A program made the translations under genes and the position numbers. From positions 117,910,121 to 117,974,120 of the forward strand of contig NC_091125.1 of the NCBI RefSeq assembly GCF_040183065.1: a stretch of 64,000 nucleotides of DNA, read 5' to 3'. Source of the stretch: Periplaneta americana. Lineage: Eukaryota; Arthropoda; Insecta; Blattodea; Blattidae. The notes below the pieces were generated by a model. It was not told the origin of the DNA. It saw only the letters and a program-made list of their open reading frames with translations, and made no database searches. Of this stretch, positions 55,301-64,000 are shown in pieces; the first letter of the stretch is position 1, and every line of letters begins with the position of its first letter.

Positions 55301-55872
55301 AACATCTTGTAACTTATACCATGAACTGCCAATGGTTTTTGTAAATTGAAATTATGGTTTATTTAATGATGCTCGTAACTGCCGAGTTTATATCAGCATC
55401 GCTGGTGTGCTGGAATTTGTCCCACAGGAGTTCTTTTACATACCAGTAAATCTATTGACATGAGACTGTCACATTTAATGCCATCGACCTGGGCCAGATC
55501 GAATTCGCAACCTCGAGTACAGAAGGCCAGCGCTGTATCGACTGTGCTACCCAGGCCGACTGGTTCTTTATGATGGTTATCCGGAAGTGGATATGATCTC
55601 CAAAGAAGGAGCTTTATCATTCTAGCTGAATGTAAAGATATGCAAAATGTATAATAATAGAATAAATTTGAAAATATACATAACATGTATAATTAAGGAA
55701 AGCATGATTCCAGCTAGAAAACAAATTTATTAACTATAAAGTGCATAGATATAGCACTACAAATTAATACATAGAAGTAAATAATTTCTAGACCAGACGA
55801 ATGTAGTCATCTTGAAGTACCTAGGTACTTTTAATTTTCACTCAGTAGGTCTACAACCTAGTAATCTAAGAG

Positions 55873-55909
<37 letters not shown>

Positions 55910-58900
55910 AGTGCAGCCAAGGTAGGCCCAATGGCCTGTTCTGGTCTCAGTAGTTATTGAGAAGTCTTTTCATCGGTTTCCCCTGGGTTCTTTTTTCCGT
56001 GTGGTCATACTTTACAATTTGGAATGTTAGCCTGTTCCTATCCATGCGTTGTACATGTTGGATCCAATTTTCTCTATTTTTCAATTTTGTTAGTGACTAG
56101 TTTGATGTTGAGTTTGGTTAGAATTTCCTCGTTGGTTTTATAATCTTGTCAAGTATAATTTGCTGTTCTCCTTAAAAGTCTCATTTCTGCTGCAGTTATT
56201 CTTGAAGTATCAGCTTCTTTAATTGTCCAGATTTTGCATCCATATAAGGGTGTCAGAATGGCAAGGATGTTTTTGTACTTGAGTTAATGATCCCCATTGA
56301 AAGAATTTTGATATTTTGTTTAGAATATATATATAATTAAAAAATAAAACTAGAATCAGAATGTACTTCTGTTGAGAGAATAATCATATCTGAACAAGAG
56401 ACAAACTGTAAACTGAACGAGAATCTACAGCAGAGTAGATTGGCAGGAAGCAAATCCAGTGTGAGATAGCGAGAGAAAATTAGGGGAAATGAATTAGGGA
56501 AAAGAGGAGAGATGAAGACATGCATGCAGTAAGCAGAGGCAGGAGGGGAAAACTGGTGGTCTGTAGTGTGGAAAGTCAGTGCTCTAGCAATTTGGCATGA
56601 AATGTGCACTGAAAGGACAATTAATTAAGGAACTTTCACGCAACTTTGTGTTTCAGTGGCCAGGGTCTACATCTTTTGACATTTGATTGTATACTGATGC
56701 TCTTATTTCATGTTTTCAGAGTGATGGTATCCCAGTTATCCTGAGAGGCAAAAATACTCTCCTCACTGCAGAGACAGGCTGTGGCAAGACTTTAGCTTAC
56801 CTCCTGCCCATGATTCATCAGATTCTGAAATGGCAGCCATATTTAGAAGACCGCAGACCAAACAGGCCTCTTGGTGTTGTTATCTCACCCAACAGAGAAC
56901 TGGCGAACCAGATTGGAGTGAGTTTTTACCTGTCTGAGTGTGATATATTGAACTCAGTTCTAGGCAGTAGTACCTTTATTTTTCCTCCCAGTGGCTGGTG
57001 CTTGCCTTGTGCCATTCATCCAAGTGTCTCCCTCTAGGAGCAATGCACTGAAACTATAGATCCTTTTGCTGGTGTAGTATTGCCCTTGGTGCACCATGAG
57101 CGGCGATTTGTATAGCATCAGATGTCGGTGATTAATAGAGCAATGGTGGAATATGTGTTGGGGACACAGGAATACTCCTTGAAAATGTACCACTGAGCAT
57201 TGTCTTTATCACCACAAATTCCTTTTGGATTCGATGCCATTGTGAAAAACCGACACACTAGCAATTTGGGTGTGCCTGTGCATAAATGTTGCATAGGTGT
57301 AATTTATAAATTAAATTGTTACGCATTTCGAAAAGATTTAATTTAACGGAAATTTTGGCCGTAAGAACTCCTACACTGGATGTGACACAACAAAGTACAG
57401 TAATAGATGTTGCAGTGAGAGGCATGTTCTTGAGTTCAGTAAATATGTACCGTTACATACAGTTTATTTCGTGAACCAGTTTAGCTTTGTTATGCAGATT
57501 GAAAGAAATTGTTTTACTGAAGAATATAACTGTTGAGTTGTCATTGTTGGATGCTAGCGTATACTCTAATTATTTCGGCCTATATTTCATCTAAAGCTGC
57601 CTTTCTCACATGTGTACCCTACCAACTGTGCTTGATGTGGTGAGAACTGCAGAGTACGCAAAGAAACCAAAATTACAGATAAAATGGATAGAATTAAAAA
57701 GTTCAAACAAGTTCAAACTTACCTGATAAGATATTAACGTTTGCTATTTGTCATTTGTTAGTTCTTTCGATTTCGATTTATTTCCTCCAAATTTCATGTT
57801 TTGTTGCTGTACTGCTTACAAATATGATAAACATTTCGAAAAACTGGAGCAAAAATGTATTTTCATTCCAAAGTAAACACTATGTTTTTCAGCTAGCAGC
57901 AACAAACAGGCCCATATGCATGGGACTCATGTTCAAGTACTCATGTTCTGAGGTTTATCCCCAACTCTAAGGCGAATGTCAGGTAATCTAACAAATTCTC
58001 AGATTCCTTTTGCTGTCACTAATTCCATTGATGCTAGATAACTGCGCAGTTGATACATAAATAACTGATAAATAAGAAAACAGCATATGTTCCTTTTTTT
58101 TCTTTTGGTAATCTGTACAAGATCAGAATGAGGATATTTTCATCATCCTCTTCTTATGCCTCCTCTTCATCTTGATTTTTTCCTTACCCAACTTCTTTTT
58201 CATTCTCATCTCCTTTGTCTTTCTTTTCCTCGTTTCTCCCTCCTCCTCTCTTTATTTCCTTGCTCCTCACCCTCTTCTTCTACTCTCCCTTTTCTTATTT
58301 TTCCTTTCGCCATTCTCTTCCCTATTCTTTTCAGATATCATGTTTTATATCAGATGTTAGTGTCAGTTGTAGGTATTCTCATTGATGATTTATCCTAAAG
58401 TTATCTCATGTTCTTCTATTGCAGAGATACGACACAATGCACTGCTTCCTCCATATTTTCCCTAAATGCGATGTAGATGATAATGTATTAAGAAGAAATG
58501 TAGGCATTTTCGTAGCAGTCCTATCCTGCTTTTTTTTAATGCCTTTTTGCTTTGTGTCTTTCATTGTGAGAGGATCTCTTGGGAAAGTAATGTCATACAA
58601 GGTGCTGATGCTATCAAGTTATTATTTACGTGTTCTATGTAACATTTTGAAATAAATTATTTGTAATATTGTTCACTTAAAATCTCTTATTTAAGTTACC
58701 GGCAGTTTTGGTGAATTGTCTGATATACTCATGTAATAATGACAAGTTGTTGTACTTTAAGCAGTTTAATATTGCATGAAATACTATTAATTTATCATCT
58801 TTAGTAGTGTTTTGTGTAAATATTATAAATATACAGTAGTACTTTGGCATCTTTAATGAAACTTTCAATGTACAGTTAAAGAGGGTATCATTAACAGATC

Positions 58901-59323
58901 AGTTGCCTTACCTTCAAGATTTGGTAGTGCTGACTTATTCTGTCAAATATCAATACTAACTGGCTACCTGACCAGTTATTTTGTGATGTAGTCACTGCTA
59001 CAGGGCATATGTAAGCTGCATCTTGGGTTGCAGGAAGTTGCCAGTCAATTCTCCAAGAAGTTGAACTTCACCACTAAGATTCTAACAGGAGGACACACTA
59101 AACGTAAAATGTTGAACCCGACTTTTGAGCCAATGGATCTCTTGGTGGCAACATTGGGAGCTGTCAGCAAACTCACAACTACAGGTGGGTTTGTGACTGT
59201 AACTGAAATTTTATAAGATGAATATACTTCAGGATAGGTAGGGCTTAATCCACCTGGTCTGAACAAATTCTAGGCTAGCTTCTTTGTGTATGACGAAAGT
59301 TAATTGCGTGAGAAGATTGCCTC

Positions 59324-59362
<39 letters not shown>

Positions 59363-62300
59363 TAGTAACTAGCTGTTGGAGTGCATGTATTCTGCTCTTT
59401 AACTTTTTGTTAAATTTCACTGCTTGTATACTTTGTGACCTGGTAGAATGTCGGAGAAGACCCTATGGCCTTAACTCTGCCAGTATAAATAAGTATATAT
59501 TATTATATTACATTTGAATGTCATATTTTTCAACCTGCTCTTTTCAGTCATTCCAGTAATGGAAGTTTAAATTTATAAAGGGAATTTAAAATGATGGTCA
59601 GGTAGCTCAGCTCGTAGAACAATGACTACGGACTGGAAGGTTCTGGGCGCAATCTCGAATTTTGGCGGGATTTTCCTTATTGCCGAAACTTCCAGAATGA
59701 CTCTGGGGTCCATTTAGCCTCCTCTCAAATTGAGTAGTGGGCTTTTCTTAGGGATAGATGATCTGGGCATGGTATCAACTACATCGCCTTATTCTAGTAC
59801 TGAGGTCAAGGAAAGCATGGAGCTCTACCTTCATGTCTTCATAGCGTTTACAGGGCATATATATTTATCTTTACTTGAGATGGAGTAATTTAGAAAAACA
59901 TCCATACTCTGTTTTTCACATTTGATGTCCCAAATGTACCATAGTATATGGTGAGTAATGTTGATGTATTTATTTCTTGGTATATAGATACCTTACAATG
60001 GAATTAAGTTCACCTAAAAAACACACACACAGGCACACATGATAATACAGATGGGCAAGACACAAATAATCTATGCACGTTTAAAATACTTACCGAGGGC
60101 AGCAAAATTGATGGGAAGTAGGTGTTGTAGTATGGAGAATTAAAATCTAGCCAATAAATTAAAATTTACACGTACAGCAAATTACATTAAAAAAATAAAT
60201 AAATAAATAAACGGAAATTATAGAAAACATCAATATGATGATAATTAAATGGCATAAGAAACAATGATAGACTGTAGTATAGCTGATCATGTAGATTAGA
60301 GATGTCTTCAATCTAAAATTATCTGTTTTAAATAGTATTGATTAATTCAGGCTCTCAGTGGATGAAGGTGGTCTTAGTATCTCAATCGTACAGACAGTTT
60401 AGGTTGTGTGCGTGTGTTTGTACCAAAACCATAAGGGAGATACATACATTTATAGTATTAACATCATCGGAACAACAGACTTAGGCGTTATGGTCTGTTC
60501 TGTCTCCATATGTAATTCAAGAATTTTAAAAATTTGAAAGTTGATCACTTCATCTCTTGTTAGGATGACTGATGTCTCAACCTCTTTGTCTATACTGTAC
60601 TGATATATTATTTGCAGGATGGGATTTTGCTCCATTCTGAGAATATGATCATGCCATGTATTGTATGTATGTATGTATTTATTTACACTGCAAGTGGGCA
60701 AGCACCCGGTGACAGTGGTATATACAATATTAACAATACACAATAAAATGATAAGCAATACACAATAAAATTTACAATACACAATACAATTTACAACACA
60801 TATACAATTTTATGCACAATACAATAAGAATACACAATACAATTTAACACAATAATAATAAAACATAAAATAAAACACCTAATTTTACAACACAACCTAC
60901 ATAATTATGTATAGGTCCTACATAAGTTATTAGTGTTATACATGTTATATTAAGTTCTTCGCGGATTTGTTAACAAAATCTCATATTCTCTAAGTTTTGG
61001 TTGCAATATTGGTGACCAAGGAAATTAGTGAAATCCAACAATTTGTTGCAAATGCTACACAGTTAAAGTAAGGATGTTGTTGTGTGGAAAGATATAGTTG
61101 CTTTCCTTATGGTTTGACAATAATCATTAAATCTCTTAAACAACTGCCATTTTTATAACAAAGATATCTGATGGAATTGGGAAAAATAATTTGATGTGTC
61201 ATTAGAACATTGTTCCTATTAATATGGTAATTAGTTTGTGTTATGTTAAGATATTTACAGCACCAGCATTTTATGTGTGCTAAAACCTTTTAAATGGCTT
61301 TTAAAGTATCAAGAATTTTTGTAATTTTTAGAATCACTTAATCTATTTCCAAGGGAATGAAATGATTTTGCTTGAAGATATGACATTTCTTTTCCTCTCC
61401 TATTTTTGTTAGAACGTATTTCATTCATAGTATTCTGCCTAAAGATGGGTCTTTCACTGCAAGCCCAGCATTCTCCAATCTTTTTTGACTCTGCATAATG
61501 TTGCCTATCATCTGAAATCTTCTTCTGCCCTGAACTTTTCTCCTGTTCACATTCCTTCCAGTGCACCCTTTAGTAGGCAGTTTCTTTTCAGCCAGTGACC
61601 CAGCCAATTTCTTTTTCTCTTCCTGATTAGTTTCAGCATTATTCTTTCTTCACCCACTCTTTCCAACACAGCTTCATTTCTTATTCTGTCTGTCCATATC
61701 ACTCGCTCCATTCTTCTTTATATCCACATTTCAAATACTTCTAGTCGTTTCTCTTCGCTTCATTGTAACGTCCATGTTTCTGTACCATACAATGCCAAGG
61801 AAGTAATATTATCTTTAATTATTAGTATTATTAGATAATATTATTGTCTGTAACTAGGAACTGAACTGATATGTTGCAGGGATCTACAACATGGGAGATA
61901 CACACCATGTAGTTCTAGATGAGGCTGACACTCTGCTAGATGACAGCTTCAATGAAAAGCTCTGCCACTTCCTTAAACGATTTTCTGTAAGCATGAAGTG
62001 TGGTTTGCAATGGGTAAACTTATTGTATGTTAGTGGCAAGGCTTAACATGTGTGTCTTTGTTGCAGTTCCAGTTCCAAGGACCTAGCACACCAATGGTGG
62101 TGCCAGCAGGTGTACAGCTAACATTAGTCAGTGCCACAATGCCAACCAGTCTGCCTGACATACTGGGCAACATTGTTGATGTGCGTAAGACTGAAATCCA
62201 CAGTTTAGACATGCATATTCTGTGACATTTTCTGTATAAGGAGAATTTGTATATTGATTGTCTTTAGTTCAATGGCTAAGTATAAGAACATAAATATCGG

Positions 62301-62542
62301 TTAACTATCTCAGCAGTATCTGTTAGTGCATGAGCATTTCTTGCTGTTGGGTGTAGATGTTCAATGATGTTGCCATGCTTGCAGACAGACTCACTGCAGC
62401 GAGTGAGTTCAAACCAAGTCCACCATCTGCTGCCACATGTTCCACAAAAGTTCTACAGACTTGGCCAGTCCCAGAAGCCTGCACAGCTGCTTGCCATGGT
62501 GAAGCAAGATGTTGGTAGGAAACATCCCATCATTATCTTCAG
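46740..62542 (+). CDS. DDX28: DDX28-type mitochondrial DEAD-box helicase, 5' part (9 exons)
   Basis: Nine + strand exons join in phase to 384 codons. In order: Arg-rich N-terminus (MQLRSRFCELCRNPSFAYIH), compatible with a mitochondrial presequence; SKGWHHRKSRGDFFTI (about 84-99), matching the SxGW...D.F.I segment before the helicase core of vertebrate DDX28 as I recall it; Q motif ending ITSPTVIQ (142); motif I AETGCGKT; Ia PNRELANQ; Ib GG and ATLGA; motif II VLDEADTLLDDSF; motif III SATMP; LLPHVPQKFYRL; motif IV IIIFS at the last exon's end. DDX28 is a mitochondrial RNA helicase needed for the large mitoribosomal subunit. The C-terminal lobe (motifs V and VI) is beyond the window or in unrecognised exons. 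Other DEAD-box families lack the SKGW segment. Confidence 0.88.
47207..47350 (+). mobile_element. tRNA-derived SINE, diverged
   Basis: TGTGGAGTAATAGTTCGCACG (A box) and GGGTCAAATCCTGG (B box), then a tail like GAATGCTGGATGACTTTTGG. Older copy of the 50716 family. Confidence 0.75.
47723..47815 (+). CDS. DDX28: DDX28-type exon 2
   Basis: Acceptor TTCTGCACAG; donor AAG|GTAAAA. 93 nt, phase 0 to 0. VLPAKVQAAVKEKEFSKNKC; no motif, placed by phase and order. Confidence 0.65.
48717..48920. repeat. Degenerate minisatellite, ~50-58 bp unit
   Basis: About four diverged units built on GACTGTGACAAAGTTGGAGTG and GGTAAGGGGATAGCTC, purine-rich on the + strand. Confidence 0.7.
49790..50225 (+). mobile_element. 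Composite SINE (two heads, one tail)
   Basis: A first tRNA-like head at 49804-49865 (CAGTAGCTAGAGCACTGGAC; GGGTTTGATCCCC) is followed, after a spacer, by the tail of the other family from 50030 (GTTACCTGGTTGAGG, GCTGGGTAACTTTCGGTG) and an A-rich end at 50210. It is either a nested insertion or a dimeric SINE. Confidence 0.75.
50716..50972 (+). mobile_element. tRNA-derived SINE, full length
   Basis: Head with ACCTGTGGAGTAACGGTCAG (A box) and GGGTTCGATTCCCGG (B box), the common tail ending CAGACGCTAAATAACCTAAG, then GTAAAATAACCTACT and an A tail. Best-preserved copy in the window. Confidence 0.92.
50973..51455. other. Intron, nothing recognised
   Basis: DDX28-type intron before exon 3; no supported feature. 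Confidence 0.4.
51456..51602 (+). CDS. DDX28: DDX28-type exon 3, with GC donor
   Basis: Acceptor TTGTTACAG; donor GAG|GCAAGT. 147 nt, phase 0 to 0. SKGWHHRKSRGDFFTI is diagnostic. The only donor that keeps the frame is GC rather than GT. Confidence 0.85.
51734..51877. mobile_element. Foldback MITE, copy 1 (144 bp)
   Basis: CAGACCCACAAACAAAATTT at the start, complement at the end, with TA on both sides (51732-51733, 51878-51879). The arms are almost fully complementary around a short centre, so the RNA would be a long hairpin. Tc1/mariner-type. Confidence 0.85.
52085..52228. mobile_element. Foldback MITE, copy 2 (144 bp)
   Basis: Identical in length and sequence to copy 1. It arose by the tandem duplication, not by separate insertion, because the flanks are duplicated too. 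Confidence 0.85.
52388..53715. other. Intron, nothing recognised
   Basis: AT-rich DDX28-type intron; no supported feature. Confidence 0.4.
53716..54710 (+). mobile_element. Penelope-like element, 5' fragment between terminal repeats
   Basis: Direct copies CTGAAACTAGTC...GTTTC / CTATTTC at 53748-53824 and 54633-54710 flank an A/C-rich 5' region. A perfect 28-bp inverted repeat lies at 53716-53743 and 53838-53865. The + strand at 54325-54372 encodes HNETRLLEKGLKHNIH, the conserved segment N-terminal to the Penelope RT; the frame is then broken by stops. RT and GIY-YIG are absent. It lies in the DDX28-type intron and ends 13 bp before exon 4. Confidence 0.75.
54606..54650 (+). ncRNA. Hammerhead ribozyme variant in a Penelope terminal repeat
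   Basis: Helix I TTAGTT/AACTAA (6 bp), core CTGAAGA (54612-54618, CUGANGA), one unpaired U, helix II AGCT/AGCT (54620-54623 and 54631-54634) with a 7-nt loop, GAA, palindromic helix III ACTAGT (54638-54643) and cleavage base C (54644). All invariant nucleotides of the hammerhead are present. The loopless helix III suggests action as a dimer, as reported for small Penelope-associated hammerheads. Confidence 0.75.
54724..54840 (+). CDS. DDX28: DDX28-type exon 4: Q motif
   Basis: Acceptor TTAATTTCAG, 14 bp beyond a Penelope terminal repeat; donor CAG|GTACTA. 117 nt, phase 0 to 0. GISEEITTILEEQHITSPTV plus IQ is the helicase Q motif. Confidence 0.9.
54841..55344. other. Intron, nothing recognised
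   Basis: DDX28-type intron after exon 4; no supported feature. Confidence 0.4.
55345..55570 (-). mobile_element. tRNA-derived SINE, another family
   Basis: Minus strand: GGGTAGCACAGTCGATACAG (A-box-like) and AGGTTGCGAATTCGATCTGG (B-box-like), then a tail CGATGCTGATATAAACTCGG. Distinct from the CGCTAAATAACC family. Confidence 0.6.
55872..56290 (-). pseudogene. LINE 3' end (RTE-like) with (TCA)n tail
   Basis: Minus-strand codons resemble the region KYKNILAILTPLYGCKIWT before the C-terminus of RTE-type transcriptases, followed by broken frames and a (TGA)n tail. Related to 8045-8640. Confidence 0.65.
56720..56917 (+). CDS. DDX28: DDX28-type exon 5: motifs I and Ia
   Basis: Acceptor TGTTTTCAG; donor GGA|GTGAGT. 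198 nt, phase 0 to 0. AETGCGKT is the P-loop; PNRELANQI is motif Ia. Confidence 0.95.
56918..59033. other. Intron, with a long pyrimidine tract
   Basis: DDX28-type intron between exons 5 and 6. A roughly 190-bp pyrimidine-rich tract lies at 58143-58335 and ends in TTTTCAG; no exon with a matching phase follows it. Confidence 0.5.
59034..59184 (+). CDS. DDX28: DDX28-type exon 6: motif Ib
   Basis: Acceptor GGGTTGCAG; donor ACAG|GTGGGT. 151 nt, phase 0 in, 1 out. ILTGGHTKRKM and DLLVATLGAV. The usual ATPG reads ATLG. Confidence 0.9.
59326..59358. repeat. (GT)n microsatellite
   Basis: About 16 GT units in the DDX28-type intron. Confidence 0.95.
59440..59505 (+). mobile_element. Non-LTR element 3' tail
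   Basis: GGCCTTAACTCTGCCAGTAT followed by AAATAAG, the same tail as at 17180-17220. Confidence 0.5.
59595..59845 (+). mobile_element. tRNA-derived SINE, third family
   Basis: TCAGGTAGCTCAGCTCGTAG (A box) and a decayed B box GGGCGCAATCTCGAA; the tail contains GAATGACTCTGGGGTCCATT and TTCTAGTACTGAGGTCAAGG. Confidence 0.65.
59846..60659. other. Intron, nothing recognised
   Basis: DDX28-type intron; no supported feature. Confidence 0.4.
60660..60880. repeat. Low-complexity CAATACACAATA repeat with element tail
   Basis: GTATGTATGTATTTATTTAC, a conserved CAAGTGGGCAAGCACCCGGT, then about 120 bp of irregular ACAATACACAATA units. Likely the end of a retroelement on the minus strand. Confidence 0.55.
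61420..61805 (-). pseudogene. LINE transcriptase C-terminus and tail
   Basis: Minus-strand broken frames read VGEERIMLKLIRKRKRNWLG, then GRRRFQMIGNIMQSQKRLEN and AGLAVKDPSLG, the C-terminus of a non-LTR transcriptase family also present at 45835-45950 and 63600-63725. Confidence 0.75.
61880..61986 (+). CDS. DDX28: DDX28-type exon 7: DEAD box
   Basis: Acceptor TGTTGCAG; donor TCT|GTAAGC. 107 nt, phase 1 in, 0 out. HHVVLDEADTLLDDSF carries motif II, the ATP-hydrolysis residues. Confidence 0.95.
62067..62180 (+). CDS. DDX28: DDX28-type exon 8: SAT motif
   Basis: Acceptor TTGTTGCAG; donor GAT|GTGCGT. 114 nt, phase 0 to 0. GVQLTLVSATMPTSLPDILG is motif III. Confidence 0.9.
62385..62542 (+). CDS. 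DDX28: DDX28-type exon 9: start of lobe 2
   Basis: Acceptor CATGCTTGCAG; donor TTCAG|GTGATT. 158 nt, phase 0 in, 2 out. VHHLLPHVPQKFYRLGQSQK and KHPIIIFS, motif IV. The next exon is not found before 64000. Confidence 0.9.
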
Positions 62543-62756
62543 GTGATTATAAATTTATAAGCTTTGTAATAAGCTCAGTGTTGGTTATGAAATTACGAAG
62601 TATTCTAGAGAGTTCTGATATTATACTCGGTAGTGGTATTTGTCTTTGAACTTGTGTATCATTAGTTCGAGTCTTGTTGAGACTGATGTATTTTCGAATG
62701 AAAAGATCCTAATCTTCCTGCAGCAGGGAGTAAAAGCTGGAAGTTGAAATGGAGCT
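62543..62756. other. Intron, nothing recognised
   Basis: DDX28-type intron following exon 9. Confidence 0.4.
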
Positions 62757-62795
62757 TCCAGGCTAAGATGCCATGGTCTACTGGTGAAGATATTC

Positions 62796-62836
62796 CCAGA
62801 TGTTTCATCTACTACTGCGACAGACATCTTCAGTGG
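62796..62836 (-). ncRNA. Degenerate hammerhead-like motif
   Basis: Minus strand: helix I CCA/TGG, CTGAAGA (62833-62827), extra U, helix II GTCT/AGAT, GAA, helix III ACAT followed by C. ACAT is no longer a perfect palindrome (ACGT would be), so activity is doubtful. Same architecture as the other two motifs. Confidence 0.45.
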
Positions 62837-63001
62837 TGAGGTATCCTAGATCTGAGTCTTCTGCTAGGGGTACCTGTGGCAACTGATACCCTGACTGTTT
62901 GCTTGTCCTTATTTATAGAGCCAGGGATTGGCCTTGGTGTTTAGTAGACGAAACATCTGGGAATATCTTCACCAGTAGACCATGGCATCTTAGCCTGAAA
63001 G

Positions 63002-63182
63002 CACAGTCTACTATATACAGTCGCGAAACTCAACACGTAGTAAATATGCAAACATTAGATAGTTGCTCACCACTAGGATCGCTAATATCGCCTCATTACA
63101 GGCAATGCAAAATAGTACCATCACAGTCTATTGTTTCTAGCACCCTCAAAACCCAAGCTTCGTGACTATATAGTAGACTGTG
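63002..63182. mobile_element. MITE (181 bp) with 7-bp target duplication
   Basis: TIR CACAGTCTACTATATA and complement TATATAGTAGACTGTG; CTGAAAG duplicated at 62995-63001 and 63183-63189. Inserted into the Penelope repeat, so younger than it. Confidence 0.85.
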
Positions 63183-63599
63183 CTGAAAGCTTCATTTCAA
63201 TTAGACACTGGCCGTGAAAGCCTACATGCTAAAAGCTGGAAGCTCTATTTCATATGCAGTCATTAGCATATGAAAGAATATTATGACATTAAACTGATTA
63301 ATGTTGTCATCAATATGATCACACCTTAGGTCAGCCCCAGGCACATACCTCAATTGAGTCACTGTTGGCTACCCTCATGTTTTGGTCTGATATGAGTAGA
63401 CAGTCTGATAAGCGTTGCTCATTGATGGATTGTATATCATCATAGAAAATCGATTGTGCTACAATTTCCACAAGGTGTAAGAAATACAATAATTTTTGCG
63501 TTCAGAAAGGACACCATAACACAGATATGTGATATACAAATCTATAAACTAAGCCTATAACAAATTTAAATTTAAGAGGGCATTTTAAGCTGTATTATT

Positions 63600-63725
63600 C
63601 TACAATAATAATTATCAAATCTTATGCAGAGACATAGGAACAGAAGATGGGAAAGATTGGAGAATGCTGGGTTTGCAGTGAAATATCTGCCCTTGGGCAG
63701 AACACTATGAATGAATGATTTTCTT
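63600..63725 (+). mobile_element. LINE 3' tail copy
   Basis: GAAGATGGGAAAGATTGGAG and GCTGGGTTTGCAGTGAAATA match the complement of 61440-61490. Confidence 0.7.
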
Positions 63726-64000
63726 TAGGAAGAAACGAATAGCACAGCTAGAATAGCTAAAACATTTAAATGATCATATGATCGAAGAGCACAGGTGAGT
63801 CAGTGGGAAACAAAAGTCAGGGATCAAGAATCAGAAAGTTTCACATGAAATCTAGAGAAGGTGAAAAAAACGGGCAGAGAAGACGAGAAGATTCGCCAAG
63901 GAGGAGAGAAGAGGAGATTTTGCTCTCAGTGTCAAATAGCAGTTCTTTATTTCTGATAGAAAAGAACAGTAGCTGGAAAAGCTTAAATTTGAGAAGTTAG
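63726..64000. other. Window end, purine-rich, nothing recognised
   Basis: A + strand open frame (GEKNGQRRREDSPRRREEEI) runs to near the edge. It shows no helicase motif and no good acceptor in the phase needed after exon 9, so it is not called as an exon. Confidence 0.4.

Larger units (their letters stand above)
62757..63250. mobile_element. Penelope-like terminal repeats, inverted pair, with MITE inside
   Basis: 62757-62815 (minus) and 62928-63001 plus 63183-63200 (plus) are inverted copies (GAAACATCTGGGAATATCTT; CAGTAGACCATGGCATCTTA). The left copy contains a hammerhead-like motif. The right copy is split by a 181-bp MITE. No coding region remains. Confidence 0.65.

Noticed and set aside
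62621-63165. Two short frames sharing VDETSGNIFTSRPWHLSL
   Set aside because: They are the same Penelope terminal repeat read in inverted copies; no protein is implied.
63803-64000. Arg/Glu-rich frame at the window end as a DDX28-type exon
   Set aside because: No helicase motif, wrong composition, and no acceptor with the required phase 2 entry.

Overview
This is an insect nuclear window, most probably from a cockroach. The genes have many short exons spread over long AT-rich introns. The intervening DNA is packed with SINEs, LINEs, Penelope-like elements, hAT, Tigger/pogo, Harbinger and MITE-type repeats. The tRNA-derived SINE tail (copies at 20281-20582, 38917-39162, 49790-50225 and 50716-50972) is one I associate from memory with the American cockroach, Periplaneta americana; that species call is inference and was not searched.

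Two host genes lie on the + strand. Positions 6405-33262 hold the 3' nine exons (449 codons plus stop) of an RNF8-type E3 ubiquitin ligase: the second half of an FHA domain, a long coiled coil, a C3HC4 RING, a SUMO-interaction-like motif and a C-terminal CCHC zinc knuckle. All exon phases join without a break. Its first exons are upstream of the window or were not recognised. Positions 46740-62542 hold the first nine exons (384 codons) of a DDX28-type mitochondrial DEAD-box RNA helicase, from a candidate start codon through the Q motif, motif I (AETGCGKT), Ia, Ib, II (DEAD), III (SAT) and IV; the C-terminal helicase lobe lies beyond the window. The two genes are separated by about 13.5 kb of repeats and are not functionally linked by anything visible.

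Mobile DNA by region. 764-4462 is a complete LTR retrotransposon with PBS, PPT and a 4-bp target duplication. Its single 699-codon ORF has coiled coil, gag, three knuckles and protease, but no reverse transcriptase or integrase. 9857-12676 is a Harbinger element that received a Tigger/pogo element. 15775-17700 is a LINE interrupted at a TA by another pogo-type element. 22811-22981 is a small mitochondrial insertion (trnP and start of nad6). 26117-29400 is a 5'-truncated LINE bracketed by a 136-bp direct repeat. 39489-41684 is a full hAT transposon with intact 494-aa transposase, 19-bp TIRs and a perfect 8-bp target duplication. 43701-44350, 53716-54710 and 62757-63250 are Penelope-like fragments.

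The most interesting signal is in those Penelope fragments. Each carries a small hammerhead-ribozyme-like motif (minus 43750-43791, plus 54606-54650, minus 62796-62836). The one at 54606-54650 has every core nucleotide, a 6-bp helix I and a loopless palindromic helix III, the type expected to act as a dimer. The RNF8-type gene also shows three local rearrangements that bear on splicing: a tandemly duplicated 3' splice site, a microsatellite at a 3' splice site, and a duplicated terminal exon whose second copy is frameshifted.
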